A DNA stretch of 60,570 bases, taken from Tautonia sociabilis. Lineage in GTDB: Bacteria; Planctomycetota; Planctomycetia; Isosphaerales; Isosphaeraceae. Location of the stretch: positions 1 through 60,570 of the forward strand of contig NZ_RYZH01000043.1 of the NCBI RefSeq assembly GCF_003977685.1. Direction: 5' to 3'. Below are positions 8,195 through 15,189 of this stretch, piece after piece (position 1 is the stretch's first letter; the number at the start of each line of letters is the position of its first letter). The notes under the pieces were generated by a model. That model was not told the DNA's origin. It saw nothing but the letters and a program-made list of their open reading frames with translations, and ran no database searches. The position numbers and the translations under genes were made by a program.

Positions 8195-8342
8195 GGGGGC
8201 TCCTCGGGAGGAGGCGGTCGATGGTCGTCGGGTCGGGTCAGGTCGGAAGGGAGACCAGGATGGCGGATTCCCGCGGCCGGATACCAGAGGAAAGTCGGTG
8301 GGAGGCAGGGCCGGAGGGCTGGAGGAACCGGGGGCTACGGGC

Positions 8343-11114
8343 TCAGAGGGGGACCAGGCGGGTGCGGGAGAGGCGATCGTGGAGCATCCGCCCGGGGAAG
8401 ACGAGCTCGTGGGCCATGTCGGCGAGGGCCCAGAGGCCCGGCAGGGTCCAGAGCCCCCAGACGGCCCACGGGGGAGAGTCCCAGGAGGCGGACGAGGAGA
8501 GGAAGGAGGCCAGCAGGCCCAGCAGCAAGGGAGGAGTCCAGGCGGCCAGCTCCCGCAGGGCGCAGCGGGCCCGGCCGGGGGGGAGGCCGTCGTCCCGGAC
8601 GAGGTCGGCGCCGATCAGGCCGGTGATCCATCGCCACCGGGTTAAGGAGGCCACCGCCATCGAGCCGCCGAGGAAGAAGAAGACGATCAGGATGGCCTCG
8701 AACTGGTCCTGGTGGAGCCAGCCGGGGGCGGAATGCAAGGAAGGTTCCCCGATGGCGTCGAGGATCGTGACGGCCAGGGCGGCGGCTGCGAGGCGCAGGG
8801 GGATGGAGCCGAGGTAGGTCCAGAGCCGGTTGCCTCGAGGGACGAAGCCCAGCTCGTCGGGCTCTCCGGCCATCGAGCGGAGGGCGTCTCGGACCTCGGA
8901 GAGGAGGTCGAAGGGAGGGGGGGAGCCGGTGAGGCGGTCGAGGACGATCCGGGCGTGGCGGGGGACGGGGGCCCGGATCGGGGAGGAGCCGTCGGAAAGG
9001 CGGCGGCGGCCTCCTTCGAGGGCGAGCGCGGCGACCCGGGCGATCAGGTCGAGGGCGCGGCGGTCGGGACTGACCGGGCTGGGGCCGGGAGGGGCTCCGG
9101 CCAGGGGATCGACGAGCTGGACGCGGCCGTCGGGCTCGACCCAGACCTGCTCCGGCCCGAGGACGTCGGGCAGGGTGCCGTCGTTGATCGCGGCGGCCAG
9201 CTCCTCGGCCAGCTCGGCGAGCATGGGGCGGACCTCTCCCCAGGGGAGGCCGTCGGGGCCGGCGACGTCGACCACCGGGGCGCCGGAGGGGGCGGTATAG
9301 GCGTCCCAGCGGCCCTCGGGGAGGTCGCCGCCGGAGATCCAGCGCGATCGGGTGGGGCGGTTCAGGTCGCGCCGGGGGGGAGCGGGCTGGGGGCCTCCGG
9401 GGGGGCCGAGCACGACCCAGACCTCCCGGCCGAGGCCGGAGTCCTCGGCGGTCAGCACGCGGCGGTCGGCCTCCCAGCGGACGGCCCCCCGGATCCGGTA
9501 GGGGCCGATCCGGCTGAGCACGCCGGCGGGGCGTCGGACGACGCTGCTGTCCCGGGCCGACCGGCGGCGGGTGGCGGGCTCTCGGCGCCGGGAGGCGCGC
9601 GGGAGGCGAACGGTGCGGGTTCGGCTGAGGAACTCGTGCAGGCCTCGGTAGCCGTTGCGCCGTCGCATCGGGGCGATCACGGCGGCCAGGCCCAGGATCG
9701 GCAAGCCGAGGCGGGCGACGGCGACGGCGGCCGACTCCAGCCCCCAGCGGGGGATCCGGTCCCCCCACGAGGCCTCCCTGACCGTGGTGGAGAGGGACCA
9801 CGGCAGGGCGACGATGGCGTAGAGGGCCAGCGCTCGGAGGGTCGCCCGGATGATCCCGGGCTCGGCCCGGCGGTCGGCCCGGAAGACCCGGATGCGGAAG
9901 AGACGCTTGCCGAGGGCGGCCCCCCAGAGCCCCTCGATGGGCCCGAAGTAGGCGACCCAGGAAACCACGTCGGCGACCATCATCCCCCAGAGCTCGCCGA
10001 AGAGGGGGCGGAAGGCCAGCAGGTGGAGGACGGCCCAAAGGGCGGCGATCACCGCGGCGTCGACGAGGAAGGCGCCCAGCCGGCCGGCGGGCCCGGCGTC
10101 GGGAATCGGGTGCGGAGCGAACGGCAGCAGGGCGTCCCGCAGCTCGTCGAGCGTCCGCCAGCGGCGATCCCGGTCGCGCTCCAGGCCTCGGAGGACGGCG
10201 GACTCCAGGCCGGCCGGGATGTCGGGCCGGCGCTCCCGGAGGGGACGGGGGGCCTCGGAGACGATCCGGGCCAACGCCGCCGCGGCGTCGTTCGCCTCGA
10301 AGGGGGGGCAGCCGGCCAGCAGGAAGTAGAGCGTCGCGGAGACGGAGTAGATATCGGTCCTCACGTCGACCGGCTCCCCCTTGATCTGCTCGGGGGAGGC
10401 GTACAGGGGAGTGCCGATGAACGATCCGGTGCGGGTGAGCCGGGCGTCGGTGGCGAGCGACTTGGAGAGGCCGAAGTCGCCGATCTTGACCCGGCCGTCG
10501 CGCTCGAGGAAGCAGTTGGACGGCTTCACGTCGCGGTGAATCACGCCGACTCGGTGCGCCTCGGCCAGGCCCTCGATGACGTCCAGGACCCGGGCGACCG
10601 CTTCCTCGACCGGCAGCGGCCCGCCCTGCTCGACCAGGCCCTGGAGGGTCTGCCCGGTCATCAGCTCCATGACGATGTAGGGGCGGCCGCCCACCTCGTC
10701 GGCGGCCAGGACGAAGACGCAGCGCGGGTGGCTGATGGTGGCCGCCAGGCGGCCCTCCTGGCGGAAGCGCTCGATGGCGTCGGACCCGCTGCCGAGGCGG
10801 TCGGAGAGGATCTTCAGCGCGACCCGGCGGCCGTGCGCCTCGTCCTCGGCCTCGAAGACCGATCCCATGCCGCCATCGCCGATCCGACGGATCAGCCGGT
10901 AGCCGGCCAGGCGATCGGGCAGCTCGACGGCGACATCGGCGGCCGGATCGGCGGCCGTGTCCGGGCCGGAGTCGGCGGCGGGGGAGGGGGTGTAGTCGAT
11001 CGTCGCCTCAAGGCCGGGGCCGTCGAGCGGCTGGCCACAATAGGCGCAAAAAAGCGGGCGAGCCCCGGAGAACTCCAGGCGCCGCCCGCATCGGCGGCAG
11101 GACACCGACGCCAT
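8343..11114 (-). CDS. Ser/Thr protein kinase with zinc ribbon, RDD domain, pseudokinase-like repeat and second RDD-like region
   Basis: A 923-residue protein. Order: zinc ribbon (C6, C9, C23, C26); a full kinase domain from about 72 to 332 with GDGGMGSVFEAE, catalytic K101, HRD at 193-195, N200 and DFG at 213-215, ending in the activation/APE region GTPLYASPEQI; an RDD membrane domain at about 343-505 (GRLGAFLVDAAVI, then RNGYRGLHEFLSRTRTVR). From about 538 the pattern restarts: GPYRIRGAVRWEADRRVLTA resembles the start of a kinase N-lobe, but the glycine loop, lysine, HRD and DFG are not recognisable, and a last segment (760-923) has membrane stretches and ends ARMLHDRLSRTRL-like, echoing the first RDD end. 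So it looks like an internal duplication in which the second kinase decayed to a pseudokinase. It probably signals at the inner membrane. The upstream gene is divergent. Confidence 0.88.
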   Translation of the reverse strand: MASVSCRRCGRRLEFSGARPLFCAYCGQPLDGPGLEATIDYTPSPAADSGPDTAADPAADVAVELPDRLAGYRLIRRIGDGGMGSVFEAEDEAHGRRVALKILSDRLGSGSDAIERFRQEGRLAATISHPRCVFVLAADEVGGRPYIVMELMTGQTLQGLVEQGGPLPVEEAVARVLDVIEGLAEAHRVGVIHRDVKPSNCFLERDGRVKIGDFGLSKSLATDARLTRTGSFIGTPLYASPEQIKGEPVDVRTDIYSVSATLYFLLAGCPPFEANDAAAALARIVSEAPRPLRERRPDIPAGLESAVLRGLERDRDRRWRTLDELRDALLPFAPHPIPDAGPAGRLGAFLVDAAVIAALWAVLHLLAFRPLFGELWGMMVADVVSWVAYFGPIEGLWGAALGKRLFRIRVFRADRRAEPGIIRATLRALALYAIVALPWSLSTTVREASWGDRIPRWGLESAAVAVARLGLPILGLAAVIAPMRRRNGYRGLHEFLSRTRTVRLPRASRRREPATRRRSARDSSVVRRPAGVLSRIGPYRIRGAVRWEADRRVLTAEDSGLGREVWVVLGPPGGPQPAPPRRDLNRPTRSRWISGGDLPEGRWDAYTAPSGAPVVDVAGPDGLPWGEVRPMLAELAEELAAAINDGTLPDVLGPEQVWVEPDGRVQLVDPLAGAPPGPSPVSPDRRALDLIARVAALALEGGRRRLSDGSSPIRAPVPRHARIVLDRLTGSPPPFDLLSEVRDALRSMAGEPDELGFVPRGNRLWTYLGSIPLRLAAAALAVTILDAIGEPSLHSAPGWLHQDQFEAILIVFFFLGGSMAVASLTRWRWITGLIGADLVRDDGLPPGRARCALRELAAWTPPLLLGLLASFLSSSASWDSPPWAVWGLWTLPGLWALADMAHELVFPGRMLHDRLSRTRLVPL

Positions 11115-11210
11115 CGCCTCGATCGCCTCCCCACTGCGCGCCCCCCACCCGACGGCCGGCCGACCGCCGGAGGGCCGATCGGGGGGAAGGAGCTCGAGCC
11201 GTTCGCAAGG

Positions 11211-11216
11211 ATTGTA
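11211..11216 (-). promoter_or_regulatory. Possible -10 box for the kinase gene
   Basis: TACAAT on the minus strand lies about 97 bases before the kinase ATG (11114) in the 240-base divergent spacer. No good -35 box is visible at 17 or 18 bases. On the plus strand TATCCT at 11273-11278 is a weak candidate -10 for the zinc-ribbon gene at 11355. Confidence 0.3.
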
Positions 11217-11252
11217 CCGGAACCAGGCGCCGGGCGAGGCGCCGGGGGGTGT

Positions 11253-13586
11253 TCAGCCCGAGGGGGCCGGGCTATCCTGAGACGATCGGCCCCGCCCCTC
11301 GGCCGGCAGGGAGGGGCGGGGCCGGCCCGTCCGCCCCCCCGGAGTCCGCTCCCCATGTCCCTCTCCACGATCATCTGCGCCCGATGCACGGGGGAGAACC
11401 ACACCTCGGCCCGCTTCTGCGCCAGCTGCGGGCTGCCGCTGGGCTCGGTCGAGCCGGATGCCGAGGCGGCCCAGGAGGCGTTGGGACCCTACGAGGTGCC
11501 CGACCCGGCCGACCCCGATACGTCTCGGGTGATTCGCGAGTTCGCCGAACGCTCCGGATTTCGGGCCCATCCGGCCGGACACGGCTACCGGCTGGACGTC
11601 CCGATGCCGTCGCAGCGGCACCAGGCGGTGTACGTCGGCTACGTCGGCACCGACCGGGAGGACCGGCCGATCATCTCCCTGGTGTCGGTGTGCGGGCCGG
11701 CGAACCAGCGGGACGGGACCTCGCTGCTGAAGCTCAACGCCGTGACCGTCGAGGGGCACTTCGCCATCAAGGTGCTGCGGGGTGAGGAATATTTCGTCGT
11801 CATCAGGAACCTCACGCCCGAGGCCGCCTTCGAGGCGGACGCCAGGGTGATCGTCCGCCGCATCGCCGAGCTGGCCGACGGGCTGGAGGACCGCCTCACC
11901 CGGGGCCGCGACCTGTTCTGACCCGAAGACGCGATCGGAGCGATAGATGGCGATGGTGCCGTCGTCGGTCAACCGATCGGGAGGGACTCCGTCCAGCGCC
12001 CGGAAGTACCCCTCGGGGCCCCAGGGACCGTGCTGGAGCGAGGCGGAGACGGCGACAAAGCGGGTCTCGGCCCGGAAGCGGGCGGGCAGCCCGGGGTGGT
12101 CGGCGGCGGCGTCGACGACGAAGCGGACCCCGACGACGCCGTAGTGGCCGGGGTCGGTATCGCCGAAGTAGTACGTCGTCAGGTCTCGGTAGGCCGGCTC
12201 GATGCGCTGCAACCGGGCCAGCGCCCGGGCCCCCTGACCCCAGTCGAGGTTGGAGTCGGCCAGCACGAAGCGGCCCCCGGCCGTGCCTCCGGCGAGGGCG
12301 TTGAAATACGAAAGCTCGTGCGGGTGGCACCGGGCCACCGTGACCGCCATCAGCAGCAGGCCGACGGCCGAGAGGGCTCGCGCTCCCCTCGGCCCCTCGG
12401 CCAGCCGGGAGACCCAGACGATGGCCGAAGGAGCCAGCGGCAGCAGGTAGCGCAGGCCGTAATTCCGCTTCGACCCCAGCGCGGTCAGCACCAGCATCGC
12501 CCCGATCGACATGGCGATGAGCACCTCTCCACTCGATGGCCGCCGCCATCCGGATCGGAGCCCCCGCACCCCCGCCGCCGCTCGGCCCCCGAACAGCAGC
12601 CAGACGCCCAGGGGCACCTTCACCGCGAGGGCGACCAGGTAGTAATACCACCAGCCGGTCGAGCGACGCTGCCCGAGCAGGTAGCTCATCCCTCCGGATC
12701 GCTGGTGGATCATCTGGATCGCCAGCGCCACCCAGTCTTGCGGCCAGCGACGCTCGGCCAAGCGGACCAGCCAGCCGTCGACCCCCGGGCCGAAGCGGCC
12801 GGAGAGGCTGGGATGCTCCGAGCCGACCCGGGCGGAGGGGGTCATGGTGGCGAAGCCGGTGACGAGCAGGTCGGTCGCCAGCAGCACGACCACGAAGGCC
12901 AGCATTCCGGAGCAGACCCGCAGCAGGAGCCGGATCGGCCGGCAATCTCCCCGGAGCCTCCGATCGACGAGCCAGCCCAGAGCCAGGATCGGAGGCAGGA
13001 GGATCGTGGTGAACTTGCAGGAGAAGGCCACTCCCGCCGCCGCCGAGGAGGCCAGGAAGGCCCTCCGGTCTCCCGATTCCAGGAACCGGGAGAAGAGGGC
13101 GACCGAGGCGGTCCAGAAGACCAGCAGGGGCAGCTCCATGGTGATCAGCCCGCCGTGCGCCAGCAGGTTTGGGCTGAGGGCGAAGAGCAGGGCCGCCATC
13201 GCCGCCGCGCTCGGGCCGTAAAGGGATCGCGCCCAGCAGGCGGTCAACACCAGGCCGGCTCCCCAGAGCCAGAGGGCCCCGATCCGAGCCATGGGCAAGA
13301 GGAGCGCCTGGTGGGCGATCGGGTCGTCGATCCAGCCGGATCGCCCGGTGCGGTCGACGAACCAGAGGGCCGGCGCCTGCTGGAGCTTCAGGAACGTCAG
13401 CGGCGATCCCATCCGGCCGATCGTCTCCAGGTCCCCGGTCCGCCACCACTGGGCGGCCAGGCGGAGGTAGGCGACCTCATCGTAGGAGGCCGAGCTCTTC
13501 CCGGCGCCGTCGATGAGCAGCACGAGACCGATCGCGGCCGAGGCCAGGAGGGCGAGGGGCCAGATTCGGCGAGGGGGGATGATCAT
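11253..13586 (-). CDS. Membrane glycosyltransferase (GT39/ArnT/PMT-like) whose frame has no stop at the expected end
   Basis: Residues 1 to about 550 form an integral-membrane glycosyltransferase: a first membrane segment (LALLASAAIGLVLLIDG), the loop SASYDEVAYL with the acidic pair used by GT39/ArnT-type enzymes, a second conserved region LLAHGGLITMELPLLVFW, and some ten further membrane helices. Toward the end are a region with SNLDWGQGARALA and TYYFGDTDPGHYG, as in polyprenyl-phosphate-dependent mannosyl/arabinosyl transferases. It would move a sugar from a lipid carrier to a periplasmic acceptor. Recognisable sequence ends near 11935 (DGTIAIYRSD). From there the frame continues about 225 codons through the whole opposite-strand zinc-ribbon gene and reads as low-complexity antisense sequence, so the true end is uncertain: a lost stop, a one-base indel, or a sequencing error. 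Confidence 0.75.
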   Translation of the reverse strand: MIIPPRRIWPLALLASAAIGLVLLIDGAGKSSASYDEVAYLRLAAQWWRTGDLETIGRMGSPLTFLKLQQAPALWFVDRTGRSGWIDDPIAHQALLLPMARIGALWLWGAGLVLTACWARSLYGPSAAAMAALLFALSPNLLAHGGLITMELPLLVFWTASVALFSRFLESGDRRAFLASSAAAGVAFSCKFTTILLPPILALGWLVDRRLRGDCRPIRLLLRVCSGMLAFVVVLLATDLLVTGFATMTPSARVGSEHPSLSGRFGPGVDGWLVRLAERRWPQDWVALAIQMIHQRSGGMSYLLGQRRSTGWWYYYLVALAVKVPLGVWLLFGGRAAAGVRGLRSGWRRPSSGEVLIAMSIGAMLVLTALGSKRNYGLRYLLPLAPSAIVWVSRLAEGPRGARALSAVGLLLMAVTVARCHPHELSYFNALAGGTAGGRFVLADSNLDWGQGARALARLQRIEPAYRDLTTYYFGDTDPGHYGVVGVRFVVDAAADHPGLPARFRAETRFVAVSASLQHGPWGPEGYFRALDGVPPDRLTDDGTIAIYRSDRVFGSEQVAAPGEAVLQPVGQLGDAADDHPGVRLEGGLGREVPDDDEIFLTPQHLDGEVPLDGHGVELQQRGPVPLVRRPAHRHQGDDRPVLPVGADVADVHRLVPLRRHRDVQPVAVSGRMGPKSGAFGELANHPRRIGVGRVGHLVGSQRLLGRLGIRLDRAQRQPAAGAEAGRGVVLPRASGADDRGEGHGERTPGGRTGRPRPSLPAEGRGRSSQDSPAPSG
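11355..11921 (+). CDS. Zinc-ribbon protein with a YbjN/CesT-like domain
   Basis: A 188-residue protein. The first 30 residues form a zinc ribbon (C8, C11, C22, C25) very like that on the kinase encoded divergently at 8343-11114. After a Pro/Asp-rich linker comes a domain of about 130 residues (residues 50-180) with alternating strands: YRLDVPMPSQRHQAVYVGYV, RPIISLVSVCGPA, LLKLNAVTVEGHFAIKVL, EYFVVIRNLTPE, then an amphipathic helix. This pattern resembles the YbjN/type III secretion chaperone fold, a fold-level guess. A second reading frame on the opposite strand stays open through the whole gene (the extension of the glycosyltransferase at 11253-13586), but this strand carries a proper N-terminal motif and its own stop. 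Confidence 0.75.
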   Translation: MSLSTIICARCTGENHTSARFCASCGLPLGSVEPDAEAAQEALGPYEVPDPADPDTSRVIREFAERSGFRAHPAGHGYRLDVPMPSQRHQAVYVGYVGTDREDRPIISLVSVCGPANQRDGTSLLKLNAVTVEGHFAIKVLRGEEYFVVIRNLTPEAAFEADARVIVRRIAELADGLEDRLTRGRDLF

Positions 13587-13828
13587 GGGGGCGGCGTCCG
13601 TGCCGGGTGGCGGTCGGTCGATGGAGGACGGCTGGCCGTCGAGGGATCGCGGCGGACGGTCGATGCGGGGTGGAAGGGGAACCGGAGTCGGGGAGGGCTC
13701 GAGGGCCGAGGGAGGGGGACTCGAGGAGGATCAGCCCTCGGTTCTCTCGACGCCGGCCTCGGCCTTCGGTGATCTGGTAGCCAGCATCGGGCGTCCGAGG
13801 TCGGGGGGCCTGGGCATCGGGGCCTCCA

Positions 13829-14800
13829 TCAGGGGACAAAGAGGCGGCTGGTTCGATCGAGCGTCGCCAGCTCCTCGAGGCCCGGGGCGAGCGTGGACTC
13901 TCCCCGGACGGAGCGGAGGAAGTGCTCGACGAGGCGATCGGTGGGGGGATCGGGGGGGAACGACTCGGCCGAGGGGAGCCCGCCGGGGTTGAGCGACCAG
14001 CGGAGCGTCCCCGGGGGGGTGATCCAGGCCCGGCCCTTGGCCGTGCGGACCGAGAGCCGATGGAGGGGACGGGGGCGATTGGGCGGGACCAGGCGGATGG
14101 AGAGCCGGGCGGAGCCCCCCTCCGGGAAGTCGAGGAGGAGCACCCGGAGGTTGTCGGAGGAGTCGGCACCGGGACGCAGGAGCCGGGACGAGGCCGGGTC
14201 GCTGCCGAAGAGGGTGCGGCACCAGTCCACCAGCGCGATGGCCAGGTCGGCCGGGAGGGGAAGGGCGGGGGCCGGATCGTCGTCGGAGGAGGAACGCTCG
14301 ACCGCGGGGGCGGTCATGCGGGCGGAAACGCGGAGCGGGGGACCGAGGGTCGTGGCCAGCAGCTCCCGGAGTCGGATCGTCTCGGGAGCGAAGCGGTGGT
14401 GCAACTCGAGGACGACCGGCGGGGCGTCTCGGAGCCGGTCCGTCGGCAGAGCGGCCAGCTCGTCGAGGGCCGCCCTCGGACGGCCCCCGCAGAAGACGGC
14501 CTTGCCCCGGGCCAGCGCGGCCGCGATCGGCCAGGGGCCGTACCAGGGCTCGTCGAGCAGGAAGACGGCCTCGACGTCGTCCCGATCGAGCAACACGGTG
14601 ATCCCCTCCGCGGCGGCGCACGGGAGACGGTCCGCCTCCAGCTCGGCGCGGTGGACGACCGGGTCGTAGACGACCACCACTCGGGCCGGACCCCCAGGGC
14701 GGACCAGCAACGGCCGATAGCGCTCGAGCCAGGGTCGACCCAGCCCGATGACCCCCACCCGGACCTCGGTTCCCGACCGCTCTCGGCTCAATCCCGACAC
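13829..14800 (-). CDS. Gfo/Idh/MocA family oxidoreductase
   Basis: A 323-residue protein starting with a short lead and the Rossmann fingerprint VRVGVIGLGRPW. It continues VVVVYDP, EGITVLLDRDDVEAVFLLDE and a helix-loop ARGKAVFCGGRP where typical members have EKP (here GRP), which weakens the usual catalytic lysine. A family C-terminal domain follows (LHHRFAPETIRLRELL, LADLAIALVDWCRTLFG). Probably a NAD(P)-dependent sugar oxidoreductase or a non-catalytic relative. It lies 242 bases upstream of the glycosyltransferase gene on the same strand; that spacer shows no gene. Confidence 0.8.
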   Translation of the reverse strand: MSGLSRERSGTEVRVGVIGLGRPWLERYRPLLVRPGGPARVVVVYDPVVHRAELEADRLPCAAAEGITVLLDRDDVEAVFLLDEPWYGPWPIAAALARGKAVFCGGRPRAALDELAALPTDRLRDAPPVVLELHHRFAPETIRLRELLATTLGPPLRVSARMTAPAVERSSSDDDPAPALPLPADLAIALVDWCRTLFGSDPASSRLLRPGADSSDNLRVLLLDFPEGGSARLSIRLVPPNRPRPLHRLSVRTAKGRAWITPPGTLRWSLNPGGLPSAESFPPDPPTDRLVEHFLRSVRGESTLAPGLEELATLDRTSRLFVP

Positions 14801-14882
14801 CTCCCGGCCTCGCGTTGCTGGCGACGGCCGATTATGCCCGCCGGGGCCGACTTCGCCTAGGCGGACTCGGCCGGAGGAAATT

Positions 14883-14894
14883 CAACAGTTGTTG
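14883..14894. promoter_or_regulatory. Small inverted repeat, possible operator
   Basis: CAACA (14883-14887), two bases, TGTTG (14890-14894), within the wider TTCAACAGTTGTTGGAA. It lies about 32 bases before the -35 box of the promoter at 14926-14954, a position that suits an activator site. The repeat is short, so chance is a real alternative. Confidence 0.25.
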
Positions 14895-14925
14895 GAAAAA
14901 CCGCGTTCGAGGAGAGGAAAGGCGA

Positions 14926-14954
14926 TTGCCGGGCGTGCCGGATTGCTTTAGGAT
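14926..14954 (+). promoter_or_regulatory. Sigma-70-like promoter for the resB-ccsA pair
   Basis: TTGCCG (14926-14931), 17-base spacer, TAGGAT (14949-14954). The same TTGCCG hexamer and spacing occur in the promoter at 6961-6933. Confidence 0.45.
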
Positions 14955-15189
14955 CGAAGGTGCTCCGAAGAGCGATCGGCGCGCGAACGCAGGCGAACCG
15001 CCGCCCGTAGAAGGAATCGTCGAGAGGGACGGGCCGGACGGCCCGAGGCCGCCGATCGCCGAGGCCCGGAGCGTCACTCCTCCTGATCGGACCCCCGCCC
15101 TCCCGCCTTCCCTCGGCCGGATCCCCCTCCGGCCGGCCCTCGTGCGTCCTCCCCGCCCGGCCAGCCACCGAGAGCCAGGTGACCAGATC

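Larger units (their letters stand above)
14801..15189. other. 389-base divergent regulatory region upstream of resB
   Basis: This spacer separates the minus-strand oxidoreductase from the cytochrome c genes. It holds a candidate plus-strand promoter, a small inverted repeat, and on the minus strand a CATAAT box (14831-14836) with a poor -35. A stretch near 14871-14905 is A/T-rich compared with its surroundings. A long leader of about 230 bases would precede resB. Confidence 0.5.

Noticed and set aside
8712..11921. A frame of more than 1000 codons opposite the kinase gene
   Set aside because: It is antisense to a protein with clear kinase motifs and reads as Gly/Glu/Asp-rich low complexity. 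Only its last 189 codons (from ATG 11355) are a real gene.
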